Below are positions 17,720-26,680 of a stretch of DNA of 64,000 bases, in pieces. The notes below the pieces were generated by a model. The model was not told the origin of the DNA, made no database searches, and saw only the letters and a program-made list of their open reading frames with translations. Numbering within the stretch: position 1 is the stretch's first letter; the number at the start of each line of letters is the position of its first letter. Origin of the DNA: Bifidobacterium coryneforme (lineage in GTDB: Bacteria; Actinomycetota; Actinomycetes; Actinomycetales; Bifidobacteriaceae). The stretch lies in NCBI RefSeq assembly GCF_000737865.1, contig NZ_CP007287.1:1330252-1394251 (forward strand), written 5' to 3'. The position numbers and the translations under genes were made by a program.

Positions 17720-19693
17720 TCAGATATACGCACCGCCGGGAAGATGCATAAAATCCTCCACTCTGTTCCATTTGACCGTATACCCGGCCCCGTGGGCGCA
17801 GAAGACCGAGTCAGAGGTGCTCTCCAGATCGGATTCAGGGTCATAACCGACGGAATCCACCACTGCGTCCTGGTCCTGGCAGGGGCGATATCCGTTGAAG
17901 ACGCATGTCAGATGCCCGCAGCCATGGCTGTAGGTGCTGACCTCCATGGCGTAATCGCGCATCTGCGATACCGGCGCGTCCCCCTCCAGTTCGACAGCAT
18001 CGCCGTCCGTCTGCGGCTCCGCAAAGTTCCCCTTCATCCGGTAGATATCCGACATGGCCCTGCCCAGATTCGCCTGGGGGATGGTGAGCCTGAAATGATA
18101 CCAAGGCTCCAGCAGGATATTGTGCGCCTTCATCAGCCCCTGTCGGACGGCCCGGTAGGTGGCCTGGCGGAAATCCCCTCCCTCTGTGTGTTTGATGTGC
18201 CCGCGGCCGTCCAAGAGGGTGATGCGCATATCGGTAATGGGTGCTCCCGTCAGAACCCCCAGGTGCTCCTTTTCAGCCAGGTGGGTCATGATGAGCCGTT
18301 GCCAGTTCCCGTCTAGACGGTCGAGGCTGCAGTCCGATGCGAAACTGAGACCACTCCCCGGCTCTGTGGGTTCCAGGAGCAGGTGGACTTCGGCATAGTG
18401 TCGGAGGGGCTCGAAATGCCCGACCCCTTCAATCGGAGCCGCAATCGTCTCCCTGTATAAAATCCCGCCCTGACTGAAGGAGACCTGTATGCCGAATCGT
18501 CGATCCAGCTCCTCCTGTATCACTTCCAACTGAACCTGACCCATGAGGCGCAGGTGAATCTCCCGGAGCCGTTCCTGCCAGACCACGTGCAGGAGGGGAT
18601 CTTCATCTTCCAAGATGCGCAATGCGTGCAACACCGAGTGTGGGTCCAACCCCTCAGTCACCACCGCATAGGTAAGCACCGGCTCCATAACCGGCGTCTG
18701 GTCCTTCCACTCACACCCGAGACCCTGCCCAGGTCGGGTCAGGTCCAGGCCGGTTGCCGCCACGATGCCGCCTGCCCGGGCACAGTCCGTCAAGGTATAG
18801 GTGGACCCGGAATAGACACGGAGCTGGTCAACCGTCTCGTTGGCCCCAGTACAGTCGGCCTTCCCGGAATCCCCGGTGGGTCTGCCCACCTCCGTATCCA
18901 AAGAGGATTTGACTGGCAGATCACCACCAGTCACCTTAAGCCAGGACAATCTGGCGCCCTTGTCGTCATGCGATATCTTGAAGACCCTGGCACCGAACTC
19001 CGTACCGTACACGGGCGATAGGGTGTACCGCTCCAGTCCTTCAAGAAGGGCATCCACCCCATCCAGCCGAAGGGCGGATCCGAAGAAACAGGGAAAGAGA
19101 CGGCGATCAGCCACCAATCTTGCCAGACTCTCATCCGCAATACATCCGGACTTGAGGTATTCATCCATGATGCCCTCGTCAAGCAGGGCAACATCCTCCG
19201 CGTCGTTGCAATCAAGTCCTCGACTCAAATCAAAGCAGCCCGGAGACCAACGATGCCTGCATGCATCGAGAATGCGGGTGGCATCGGCACCTACTGCATC
19301 GAGCTTGTTGACGAAGATGAAGGTGGGTACCCCATATCGTGCCAGAAGTCGCCAAAGCGTGTCGGCATATCCCTCCAACCCGGAGGTGGCGTCGATAACG
19401 AGAAGGGCATAGTCCAACACCGATAAGGTCCGTTCCATCTCGGCGGCGAAATCCATATGGCCGGGTGTATCGACAAGGGTCAGATCCACATCTCGATAGG
19501 TCAGCTGGGCCGGCTTGGAGAAGATGGTGATACCACGCTGCCGCTCCAGATCCGAGGTGTCCAGATAGGCATCGCCATGATCGACCCTGCCCAGACGGCG
19601 AATCCGTCCTCCCTGATACAGCATGGCCTCTGAGAGCGTGGTCTTGCCGGCATCGACATGAGCCAGCATCCCCACCACTATCCTCTTGACCAT
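17720..19693 (-). CDS. TetM/TetO-like ribosomal-protection GTPase homologue
   Basis: A 657-residue translational GTPase of the EF-G/Tet(M) superfamily. Characterised members remove tetracycline from the ribosome; this one is a divergent chromosomal homologue and its activity is unknown. G1 is AHVDAGKTT, the switch RGITIFSKP, G3 DTPGHMDF and G4 NKLD, all in the first 130 residues. Domain II follows, and the C-terminal part has GVLTGAPITDMRITLLDGRGH and the ending GAGYTVKWNRVEDFMHLP, which is characteristic of Tet-like factors. An acidic/polar insert (TEVGRPTGDSGKADCTG) lies in domain II. The ATG is preceded by GGGAGG. Codon use resembles its neighbours, and no transfer signs were seen. Confidence 0.8.
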   Translation of the reverse strand: MVKRIVVGMLAHVDAGKTTLSEAMLYQGGRIRRLGRVDHGDAYLDTSDLERQRGITIFSKPAQLTYRDVDLTLVDTPGHMDFAAEMERTLSVLDYALLVIDATSGLEGYADTLWRLLARYGVPTFIFVNKLDAVGADATRILDACRHRWSPGCFDLSRGLDCNDAEDVALLDEGIMDEYLKSGCIADESLARLVADRRLFPCFFGSALRLDGVDALLEGLERYTLSPVYGTEFGARVFKISHDDKGARLSWLKVTGGDLPVKSSLDTEVGRPTGDSGKADCTGANETVDQLRVYSGSTYTLTDCARAGGIVAATGLDLTRPGQGLGCEWKDQTPVMEPVLTYAVVTEGLDPHSVLHALRILEDEDPLLHVVWQERLREIHLRLMGQVQLEVIQEELDRRFGIQVSFSQGGILYRETIAAPIEGVGHFEPLRHYAEVHLLLEPTEPGSGLSFASDCSLDRLDGNWQRLIMTHLAEKEHLGVLTGAPITDMRITLLDGRGHIKHTEGGDFRQATYRAVRQGLMKAHNILLEPWYHFRLTIPQANLGRAMSDIYRMKGNFAEPQTDGDAVELEGDAPVSQMRDYAMEVSTYSHGCGHLTCVFNGYRPCQDQDAVVDSVGYDPESDLESTSDSVFCAHGAGYTVKWNRVEDFMHLPGGAYI

Positions 19694-19843
19694 CGCGGGC
19701 CTCCCTTACTCCCCCAGACAGAAACGACCAGGCACATACCCGCCCTCCCGGGAACCTCCTCGACAAGTTTCGCGATCGACCGATGGCTCCCGCCACCTTC
19801 CGTGCGCTTCGGAGGATTCAAGCGAGATATCCTTCGGGCCGGG

Positions 19844-20659
19844 TCACCGTACGGGAGAGACCTGATACGTCAGATCATGGATGACCCGACCTGCTTCGAT
19901 GCCTTTCCGCTCGAAGTTGGTCACGATTCTGCCGTCGAACCGATCAGACTCCATAAAGGCAGCATGAGGAAGGGTCTCGGCCTGGTCTGCCGTTCCCTTG
20001 CCGACATGCTGGGTGGGCAGACTTACCTGCAGATTGCCCAGGTTTCTGAATCGCGGATTCGCGTCCATCACCTCGTGCACATGCAGCGCATAATCCTCGA
20101 TGTCGGTCGCTATTCTCCAGACCCCTCCAGGTTCCAGGCAATCCGCCAGGTCATCAGCCAGAGCCGGTTGGACCAGACGACGCTTGTGATGCTTCATCTT
20201 GGGCCAGGGGTCGGGGAAGAAGGTCCAGACTTCGGCGATCAGTCCTGATTCCATTCGGGTCAGGAGGTCCGGGGCGTTGACCTGGGCAAGACGCAGATTA
20301 TCCAGTTCGGATTTCCCCGCCATCAACATGGTATGGGCCAACCCTGGCTGATAGACCTCCAGGGCCAGGTAATTCCAATCGGGATGCTCCCGGGCCGAAG
20401 CAACAACATTCTCCCCCTGACCGGATCCGATTTCCACAATCAGTGGGGCCTTCCTGCCCCAGATCGATTCGACCGTTGCGGAATCAAAGCGGAAACCCTC
20501 ACCTACCGCCAGCGAACCCTCTGCCTGGCCCAGGTCGAGAAGATAACGGGAGGAATACTCAGACCAGGCCCTCGCCAGTCGGTCGTTGAGTTTCTCGGAC
20601 CGCCTCACATACGAGACGATGGACCGCCGGCCGGCATTGCTCTGTGTTTCTGTGCTCAT
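19844..20659 (-). CDS. trmB: tRNA (guanine-N7-)-methyltransferase
   Basis: A 271-residue SAM-dependent methyltransferase that makes m7G at position 46 of tRNA. The SAM-binding motif is [12 protein letters not shown], and [19 protein letters not shown] is the strongly conserved TrmB core; [21 protein letters not shown] follows. I chose the ATG at 20659 with AGGAG five bases upstream rather than an upstream frame extension of 74 residues. It is divergent from galE. Confidence 0.93.
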   Translation of the reverse strand: MSTETQSNAGRRSIVSYVRRSEKLNDRLARAWSEYSSRYLLDLGQAEGSLAVGEGFRFDSATVESIWGRKAPLIVEIGSGQGENVVASAREHPDWNYLALEVYQPGLAHTMLMAGKSELDNLRLAQVNAPDLLTRMESGLIAEVWTFFPDPWPKMKHHKRRLVQPALADDLADCLEPGGVWRIATDIEDYALHVHEVMDANPRFRNLGNLQVSLPTQHVGKGTADQAETLPHAAFMESDRFDGRIVTNFERKGIEAGRVIHDLTYQVSPVR

Positions 20660-20722
20660 CACATCTCCTATATATCCTAGAAAGTGCATGAACATGGGCA
20701 TGGCATGAATATGTGCCCGTGA

Positions 20723-20728
20723 TATACT
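20723..20728 (+). promoter_or_regulatory. galE: Probable extended -10 promoter of galE
   Basis: TATACT preceded by TG at the extended -10 position, in an AT-rich 148-bp divergent region between trmB and galE. A convincing -35 was not seen. This would give a leader of about 75 nt before the galE ribosome site. Confidence 0.4.
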
Positions 20729-20807
20729 CAATATGTAACAAAAGATAACACAATATTGCAAAACCGAACAAGCCTCCGGGCCGGTTATCGACAGGAAAGG
20801 CATACGC

Positions 20808-21818
20808 ATGTCAGTTATGGTTACAGGTGGATGTGGGTACATCGGTGCCCATGTGGTCCACGCCCTGCAGGAAGCCGGCACGGAGGTCGTTGTGGTCGAC
20901 GACCTGAGCTACGGCAAACCCTCCCGCATTGGCAATGCCCGTCTTTACGGAGCAGACGTAGCCGCACCCGGAGCCGATGAACGCCTGATTGAAATCATCA
21001 GGGAGAACGATGTCGACTCGGTCATCCACTTCGCCGCCCGCAAGCAGGTCGGAGAGTCGATGGAGAAGCCCATCTGGTACTACCGACAGAATCTGAACGG
21101 CATGATCAATGTCCTGGCAGCCATGGCCAAGACGGATGCCAAGAAGCTGGTCTTCTCAAGCTCGGCCGCCACCTACGGCGAGCCCCCTGTCGACGTGGTG
21201 CCCGAGGACGTTCAGCCCATGCTCCCGATCAACCCCTACGGGCAGACCAAACTCGTTGGCGAGTGGATGGCCCGGTCCTGCGAAAAACCTCATGGCATCC
21301 GTTTCTGCGCCCTGCGCTATTTCAACGTAGCCGGCTGCGGACCCGTGGAACTCGAAGATCCCGCCATCCTCAACCTCATCCCCATGCTCTTCGATAGGCT
21401 CAAGCAGGGCAAGGCGCCAGCCATCTTCGGCGACGACTACCCTACCCCCGATGGCACCTGCGTACGCGACTACATCCACGTTTCCGACCTGGCCGATGCC
21501 CACATCGCAGCCCTGGGATACCTGAACCAGGATGAACGCAAGTACGACGCCTTCAATGTCGGAACCGGAGAGGGCACCTCGGTCCGCCAAATCGTCGACG
21601 AGGTCAAGAAGGTCACCGGTCTCCCCTTCACCGAGGCCGTCAAACCGCGCCGCGCAGGCGACCCGCCACACCTCATCGGCGACCCCTCTCGCATCAATAC
21701 GGAAATGGGCTGGCATGCCAAGTACAACGTGCACGACATCGTCGAGTCCGCATGGGAGGCATGGCAGGCCAATCCAGACCACCACATCGACGTGGCCACC
21801 TGGAACCAGACCGACTGA
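20808..21818 (+). CDS. galE: UDP-glucose 4-epimerase
   Basis: A 336-residue cytosolic short-chain dehydrogenase-type enzyme interconverting UDP-glucose and UDP-galactose for the Leloir route and glycan precursors. The NAD site is [13 protein letters not shown]; the catalytic triad region is [12 protein letters not shown] and [13 protein letters not shown] (Tyr-x-x-x-Lys). LRYFNVAGC and [18 protein letters not shown] are diagnostic of GalE. The ATG has AGGAAAGG about eight bases upstream. It is followed by tRNA-Asp and stands alone, not beside galK or galT. Confidence 0.94.
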   Translation: MSVMVTGGCGYIGAHVVHALQEAGTEVVVVDDLSYGKPSRIGNARLYGADVAAPGADERLIEIIRENDVDSVIHFAARKQVGESMEKPIWYYRQNLNGMINVLAAMAKTDAKKLVFSSSAATYGEPPVDVVPEDVQPMLPINPYGQTKLVGEWMARSCEKPHGIRFCALRYFNVAGCGPVELEDPAILNLIPMLFDRLKQGKAPAIFGDDYPTPDGTCVRDYIHVSDLADAHIAALGYLNQDERKYDAFNVGTGEGTSVRQIVDEVKKVTGLPFTEAVKPRRAGDPPHLIGDPSRINTEMGWHAKYNVHDIVESAWEAWQANPDHHIDVATWNQTD

Positions 21819-21904
21819 TACGGCGTTTCCATCAACGACGCGCCGGGGGCTTGCAATCCCTCGGCCGTCATGTAGACTTTTCTCTTGGCTGTTCACGCAG
21901 CCAC

Positions 21905-21978
21905 GGCTCCGTAGCTCAGTTGGTTAGAGCGCCGCCCTGTCACGGCGGAGGTCACCGGTTCAAGTCCGGCCGGAGTCG
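21905..21978 (+). tRNA. tRNA-Asp (anticodon GTC)
   Basis: A 74-nt cloverleaf: acceptor GGCTCCG/CGGAGTC, anticodon stem CCGCC/GGCGG with loop CTGTCAC, discriminator G. The T stem ACCGG/CCGGC has one A-C mismatch at 49:65. CCA is not encoded. Confidence 0.94.
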
Positions 21979-22025
21979 CTCTGAATGGTCTGGCCCGGTT
22001 CGTCCGGGTCTTTTCGACTGTTCAT

Positions 22026-22098
22026 GGCTCTGTAGCTCAGTTGGTAGAGCGAGCGACTGAAAATCGCTAGGTCAACGGTTCGATCCCGCTCGGAGCCA
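22026..22098 (+). tRNA. tRNA-Phe (anticodon GAA)
   Basis: Cloverleaf with acceptor GGCTCTG/CGGAGCC, anticodon stem AGCGA/TCGCT and loop CTGAAAA, discriminator A; CCA encoded at 22099-22101. The T stem AACGG/CCGCT has one A-C mismatch. It lies 47 bases after tRNA-Asp, probably co-transcribed. Confidence 0.95.
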
Positions 22099-22105
22099 CC
22101 AGCAC

Positions 22106-22138
22106 AAATCCCTCTCCCCTTGTGGTAAGAGGGATTTT
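22106..22138 (+). terminator. Rho-independent terminator after tRNA-Phe
   Basis: AAATCCCTCT at 22106-22115 pairs perfectly with 22128-22137 and runs into a TTTT tract, directly after the tRNA 3' end. Confidence 0.85.
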
Positions 22139-22299
22139 CCATATCTTGCCGAGGCGACCAACGCTTGGGCGAGGCGGTCCAATAGACAATGGTGGCCGAG
22201 GCAGATTTGCCCCGACCACCACCACAATCAGCAACCCCAGGCGTATCCTGCAGAGGCAACAATGGGCGCAACTACAGAAGTGTTGCAGCCCCTCCTCAT

Positions 22300-22842
22300 T
22301 CAGAGCCGCTCAATCACCCAATCGACAATGTAAGGGGCCGTGTGCTCAATCTGGTCGATGGCCACTTCGAATTCATGGGAGCCGCCATACCAGGGGTCGA
22401 CCAGATCAATCCTGCTCTCCTGCCCGGGTGCCGGCTTGGGCAGATCCGGATCGAAACTCCTGTACAGGTGGACGGCCTGACGTTTTTCCGCCGGAAGAAG
22501 ACGAAGCAGGGATCTCATATGCTCAGCGGTCATGGGCAGAAGCAGATCCGACTCGTCAGCCTCCTCCCGGCTGATGCGATGGGCGAAGTGATCGGCAGGC
22601 ACCTCGTACCCCCGATCACGCAGGACCTTCTGGGCACGGCGGTCTATGGGGTTGCCGAACTCCTCGTCGCTGACCCCACTGGATTGGACCACGACCCTAT
22701 CGCTCTCAAACCCCCGATCAGCAAAGAACTTCCGGAGAATGATTTCCGCCATGGGCGAGCGGCAGATGTTGCCGGTGCAGACCGTCATGACCGTATATGG
22801 CCCCGACTCGCGAGTGCCTTCCTTCTTGCCTGTGCCCATCAT
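22300..22842 (-). CDS. Low-molecular-weight protein-tyrosine phosphatase
   Basis: A 180-residue cytosolic phosphatase of the arsenate-reductase-like fold. The P-loop CTGNICRSP at residues 22-30 supplies the nucleophilic Cys and Arg, and DPWYGG is the conserved general-acid Asp loop. In bacteria such enzymes often oppose tyrosine kinases of polysaccharide synthesis; no kinase gene is adjacent. The start overlaps the dfrA stop by four bases (ATGA), so the two are translationally coupled downstream of thyA. Confidence 0.9.
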   Translation of the reverse strand: MMGTGKKEGTRESGPYTVMTVCTGNICRSPMAEIILRKFFADRGFESDRVVVQSSGVSDEEFGNPIDRRAQKVLRDRGYEVPADHFAHRISREEADESDLLLPMTAEHMRSLLRLLPAEKRQAVHLYRSFDPDLPKPAPGQESRIDLVDPWYGGSHEFEVAIDQIEHTAPYIVDWVIERL

Positions 22843-23510
22843 CGCACCTTCTCATATGTCGTGAAACGATACCGTCCAATCCTGGAGCGCTGTTCGGAAT
22901 CGGCCGGGACCTGCCATTCCCCCTGCTCGGCCACCCGCCAGAACCGCTCCTGGACCAGATCATCCATGTCGGGCATGAAGGTATCGGCGGGGACCTCAAG
23001 GTCCAGGTCTGTCACAAAGGCACGGTCGGCCAGGGAGAAGAAGTGCTCGAAGAGCTTGGCCCCACCGATGATCCAGATCTCCCCCCGGTCCATCCCGTCC
23101 GCAGGTATGGTCTCCTGCCGGGCCAGATCCAGGGCATCCTCTGCGGCCGAAACCACCGTGGCACCCGGTGCCCGGTACCGGGGATCGGTCGTGACGACGA
23201 TGTTGTCCCGGTTGGGCAACGGCTTGGACCCCATGGACTCCCAGGTCCTACGCCCCATGACCACGGGGTGGGATATGGTCAGCTCCTTGAAGTGCCTCAT
23301 ATCCTCACTGAGATGCCAGGGCATCCCATTCTGATTTCCTATGGCACCAGGCCGTCCATCCATGGACCTCGCCTGTGCCCAGATCAGATTGACGGACGAA
23401 GGACGTTCGATGTCACCTTCCAGATCCTGCCAATCCTCACCACCTAAAAGCCCGGCCTGCCCGGGCTCGGGTTCGTGATAGCCGCTACGGCTACTACTGT
23501 CATGCTCCAT
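22839..23510 (-). CDS. dfrA: Dihydrofolate reductase with N-terminal extension
   Basis: A 223-residue NADPH-dependent reductase of dihydrofolate, needed to recycle folate after thymidylate synthesis. The core begins near residue 40 with VNLIWAQARSMDGRPGAIGNQNGMPWHLSEDMRHF, including the active-site acid region, then VVMGRRTWESM, and EIWIIGGAKLFEHF. About 40 residues (MEHDSSSRSGYHEPEPGQ...) precede the conserved domain, which is longer than usual; GAGGAG lies 12 bases before this ATG, and no better internal start exists. It sits between thyA and the phosphatase gene, and is retained although folate synthesis genes appear lost from the ftsH locus. Confidence 0.9.
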   Translation of the reverse strand: MEHDSSSRSGYHEPEPGQAGLLGGEDWQDLEGDIERPSSVNLIWAQARSMDGRPGAIGNQNGMPWHLSEDMRHFKELTISHPVVMGRRTWESMGSKPLPNRDNIVVTTDPRYRAPGATVVSAAEDALDLARQETIPADGMDRGEIWIIGGAKLFEHFFSLADRAFVTDLDLEVPADTFMPDMDDLVQERFWRVAEQGEWQVPADSEQRSRIGRYRFTTYEKVR

Positions 23511-23598
23511 CTGTTGCGTTCACTCCTCGTGAAGAGTTGGATATACGAGTCCATGATAATCGCCTGCACTGACGGCGCAAGCTTATCCGGGCGCACTC

Positions 23599-24471
23599 TC
23601 AGACGGCCACCGGGGCTTTGATGGCCGAATGGCTCTGGTAGTCGACCAGTTCGAAGTCCTCATACTGGTATTCGAAAATCGAAGGAGCCTTCCGGATCCG
23701 CATCCCAGGATAGGGGTAAGGCGCACGGGAGAGTTGCTCCAGGACCTGATCGATATGGTTGTCGTAAACGTGGCAGTCCCCACCGGTCCATACAAACTCC
23801 CCGGGTTCAAGGCCGGCCTGCTGGGCCATCATCATGGTGAGAAGCGAGTACGAGGCAATGTTGAACGGAACGCCCAGGAACATGTCACAGGAGCGCTGGT
23901 ACAGCTGACAGCTCAGGCGACCGTCTGCCACATAGAACTGGAAGAGGGCATGGCAGGGCGGTAGGGCCATCTGATCGATTTCGGCGGGATTCCAAGCGCT
24001 GACAATCATCCGACGGGAGTCGGGATGGGTCTTGATAAGGTCGATGACCTTCTGAATCTGGTCGATGGTCCGGTTGGGGTCATCCGGGGTCGGCGCGGGC
24101 CAGCTGCGCCACTGCACCCCGTATACAGGACCCAGATCGCCAGTCTCCGGGTCCGCCCATTCGTCCCAGATATGCACGTTGTGCTCCTGAAGCCAGCGCA
24201 CGTTCTGCGACCCCTTGAGGAACCAAAGCAATTCGTAGGCAATGCCGCGGAAGTAGACCTTCTTGGTCGTCAGCAGGGGGAAGGAGGAGAGGTCGAACCT
24301 CATCTGCTGACCGAAGAGGGAGATCGTACCCGTCCCGGTCCTGTCCGATTTGAGGTTGCCCTCCATGAGTATCCTGCGGACCAGATCCTCATAGGGCATG
24401 GGGATATCGGTCTGTGGGCGTTCCGGAATCCTGGAACGAATTTCCTGCAACTGTTCTTGGGACAAAACCAT
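23599..24471 (-). CDS. thyA: Thymidylate synthase
   Basis: A 290-residue homodimeric enzyme methylating dUMP to dTMP with methylenetetrahydrofolate. Diagnostic segments include [21 protein letters not shown], the nucleophile loop [34 protein letters not shown] and GDCHVYDNH. Length fits the family. The start at ATG 24471 has no ribosome site, but TAGACT ends seven bases upstream, suggesting a leaderless message. dfrA follows after 88 bases, the usual functional pair. Confidence 0.95.
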   Translation of the reverse strand: MVLSQEQLQEIRSRIPERPQTDIPMPYEDLVRRILMEGNLKSDRTGTGTISLFGQQMRFDLSSFPLLTTKKVYFRGIAYELLWFLKGSQNVRWLQEHNVHIWDEWADPETGDLGPVYGVQWRSWPAPTPDDPNRTIDQIQKVIDLIKTHPDSRRMIVSAWNPAEIDQMALPPCHALFQFYVADGRLSCQLYQRSCDMFLGVPFNIASYSLLTMMMAQQAGLEPGEFVWTGGDCHVYDNHIDQVLEQLSRAPYPYPGMRIRKAPSIFEYQYEDFELVDYQSHSAIKAPVAV

Positions 24472-24478
24472 GGTAGCC

Positions 24479-24484
24479 AGTCTA
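24479..24484 (-). promoter_or_regulatory. thyA: -10 box adjacent to the thyA start
   Basis: TAGACT on the minus strand, seven bases before the ATG, with no Shine-Dalgarno sequence between. Confidence 0.5.
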
Positions 24485-24751
24485 CCAAGCCGTATCCTCC
24501 CCAGGAGCTGAATCTCTGGACTGGAGCGGGAGGACTCCTCCCGCAGTCCCAACCGCGGACGCCGGTCATTGCCCCTCCCCCGGATCGACGCCTCATCCTC
24601 TGCCTGCTGCCTTCCTGCACCACCTCTACGCCGGTGACAAAGAATAACGGCCAATGTGGTCGGTTAGGGTTAGATTGAAGAAAACAGGACCGACGGCAGG
24701 TGCCGACGGCGACCGGTGCCCCTTTATGGGATACCCGACCAAGGAGGAAAC

Positions 24752-25165
24752 ATGGGAAAGAGACTGTGGGTGGAACGCAACAAGGACGGTTCCTGGGACG
24801 CTTATTCGGATGAGGGCGCCCACATCAAGTTCGGCAAGGGTAAGGGACAGTTCAACCCCGGCGACCTGATGAAAATCGCCTTGGCCGGCTGTGGGGCCCT
24901 GTCCAGCCAGTTCGCCATCGAGAACTCACTTGGCGAGGGTAAGGGCGCCAGGATAGTCGTCGACGGGACCTATGACCCTGATGACGACGCCTACCTGAAC
25001 TTCACAGAGCAGGTGGACGTGGATGCCACCGATGCCCATCTGAGCCAGGAGGATGCCGACAAGCTCGAGGAGCGGATCCGTCGTCACATCGCCAAGGCCT
25101 GCACGGTCGAGCACACCTATGAGCATGAGACCCCGGTCAGGCTGTCCGTCAAGGTTCGTCACTGA
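24752..25165 (+). CDS. OsmC-family protein
   Basis: A 137-residue protein matching OsmC/Ohr-like thiol-dependent peroxidase folds. The two expected cysteines are present in KIALAGCGALSSQFAIE and HIAKACTVEHTYEH. Canonical members reduce organic hydroperoxides; the exact subfamily and substrate are unknown. The ATG at 24752 follows AAGGAGG with correct spacing. It is a single-gene transcript ended by a long perfect hairpin. Confidence 0.82.
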   Translation: MGKRLWVERNKDGSWDAYSDEGAHIKFGKGKGQFNPGDLMKIALAGCGALSSQFAIENSLGEGKGARIVVDGTYDPDDDAYLNFTEQVDVDATDAHLSQEDADKLEERIRRHIAKACTVEHTYEHETPVRLSVKVRH

Positions 25166-25196
25166 CACCGGACGAGGTCTGCGCAAGTCAACTCGC

Positions 25197-25249
25197 ATAC
25201 AAGGAAGACCCTCTGGGTTGGAGTTCCTCCCAGAGGGTCTTCCTTGTAT
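25197..25249. terminator. Perfect 21-bp inverted repeat, terminator of the OsmC gene
   Basis: Positions 25197-25217 are exactly complementary to 25229-25249 with an 11-base loop. It begins about 30 bases after the OsmC stop codon. The stem is unusually long; the T tract is weak. Confidence 0.75.
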
Positions 25250-25342
25250 CTGAATCCTGCCCGGCAATCATAAAGTCGGCCGACGTACCACCATCTAGGC
25301 TCAATTCCTTACGCGAATGTCAGGAGATCAGGTCTTTCGCCC

Positions 25343-26398
25343 TTACTTCCGGCGTTCCGGGTCAATCGTGGACTCGATATCGGCCAGCTGCTCAGGTTTC
25401 GCCGTATCGACGGAGACCTGTTCCACTCCGGTTATCTGATCGATGTCCTTCGTTTCGACAATCAGACCGCCCTCTGCGGCGGCCTTGAGCCCGGACTCCT
25501 CGGCCTCCACGTACTTACGGGGGACCACGTAGACAGGGCTCACGGCATGCTGCAGCAGGCCCTGGCTCGTTGACCCCAGCAGGAGACCGGTGAAGCCTCC
25601 GCGACCTCGGGATCCGACAACCACCACATCATGGGTCTTGCTGGCCTGGGTAAGGGCCTCAACCGCCGAACCAGGCACCACACTCTTGGTCACATGAAGA
25701 TTGGGGTAGGTCTTCAGCAAAGGGGCGATACGGGTGTTCAAATCGTCCATGTACGATTCCATGACGCTTTGCTCCTCCGCCGATCCGGTACCCGTCAGGC
25801 CCGAGATGTTGGGAACGGCCGACATGACGTTCAGCTCAGCCCCCCAGCTGTCGGCAAACCCGGCGGCAATCTGCAGGGCCTTCAGTCCCCACTTCGATTC
25901 GTCCGATCCGACTGCCACGCTCCTGATTTGATTGTTCAGGTGCATCAGGTTCCCATCATCGTCGGTATAGGGCACGACCACAATCGGGCAGTAAGCGTAG
26001 GCAGGCAGACTTGAACTGGTGGTACCCAACAGACGCTCGGCCAGTCCACCCTTGCCCCTGTTTCCTATGACTATGAGCTTGTAGTTACGGCTGAGCTCGA
26101 CAAAGACCGAGGAGGGGTCGCCGGTGACAATCAGTGTCGCCGCGCTGACACCCTGGTCATCAGCGATGGCCTTGGCCTTGGAGAGGATCTCCTGAGCATC
26201 ATTGTGGGCGGCCACATCATCGCCCATGGTGGTATAGGTGGCATCGAATGAAACCGCTGCATAGCTTGGCAGGGAGTATGCGCATACGATTTGCAAAGTC
26301 AGACCTGCATGCTTGGCGAAATTGGCAGCCCACCAGGCAGCCTTGTAACTCGCATCCGAACCGTCGACACCTACCAGAACAGCCTTATCGTTGCTCAT
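25343..26398 (-). CDS. Tandem universal stress protein (two UspA domains)
   Basis: A 351-residue cytosolic protein with two UspA folds. Each carries the ATP-binding Gly signature: GNRGKGGLAERLLGTTSS at about residues 115-132 and GSRGRGGFTGLLLGSTSQ at about 255-272. N-terminal strands AVLVGVDGSDASYKAAWWA and SVAVGSDESKWGLKAL begin the two domains. A 50-residue acidic tail follows the second. Such proteins accumulate under starvation or stress; the partner is unknown. The start ATG has AAGGAGG upstream. A 7-bp inverted repeat lies in the presumed leader. Confidence 0.9.
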   Translation of the reverse strand: MSNDKAVLVGVDGSDASYKAAWWAANFAKHAGLTLQIVCAYSLPSYAAVSFDATYTTMGDDVAAHNDAQEILSKAKAIADDQGVSAATLIVTGDPSSVFVELSRNYKLIVIGNRGKGGLAERLLGTTSSSLPAYAYCPIVVVPYTDDDGNLMHLNNQIRSVAVGSDESKWGLKALQIAAGFADSWGAELNVMSAVPNISGLTGTGSAEEQSVMESYMDDLNTRIAPLLKTYPNLHVTKSVVPGSAVEALTQASKTHDVVVVGSRGRGGFTGLLLGSTSQGLLQHAVSPVYVVPRKYVEAEESGLKAAAEGGLIVETKDIDQITGVEQVSVDTAKPEQLADIESTIDPERRK

Positions 26399-26421
26399 GA
26401 GACGACCTCCTTGTGCTCAAG

Positions 26422-26444
26422 GCGATACTGCAACCCGGTATCGC
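26422..26444. repeat. Inverted repeat in the universal stress protein leader
   Basis: GCGATAC at 26422-26428 and GTATCGC at 26438-26444 are perfect reverse complements with a nine-base spacer, about 24 bases upstream of the start codon on the minus strand. It could be an operator or a leader hairpin. Confidence 0.4.
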
Positions 26445-26603
26445 TCTACTGTCAGAATAGCTCACTCGCGTTCCACAAATAAGTCGGCGGACGGGGAACA
26501 CGCCCAAGGACAAAACGCCTTCCATGACCTGCGTCTGCCGCGACAGGGATTCCAGCACTCATGCCAACTGCCGCAACCGGCCCGCAGAAACCTGACCTGC
26601 ACA

Positions 26604-26631
26604 CAAAAAGCGCCCCCAAAAGGGGGCGCTT
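26604..26631 (-). terminator. Rho-independent terminator of the NlpC/P60 gene
   Basis: AAGCGCCCCC pairs with GGGGGCGCTT across an AAAA loop; read on the minus strand a TTTTT run follows. It lies about 50 bases after the hydrolase stop codon. Confidence 0.9.
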
Positions 26632-26680
26632 GGCAAGTCCTATTCCAGTCGGCCTTTTTGCTTAACCGACCTCGGTAACG

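Noticed and set aside
17720-19693. Calling the TetM-like gene a tetracycline resistance determinant
   Set aside because: Sequence is divergent from known tet genes and resistance cannot be inferred without a test; it is described as a homologue only.
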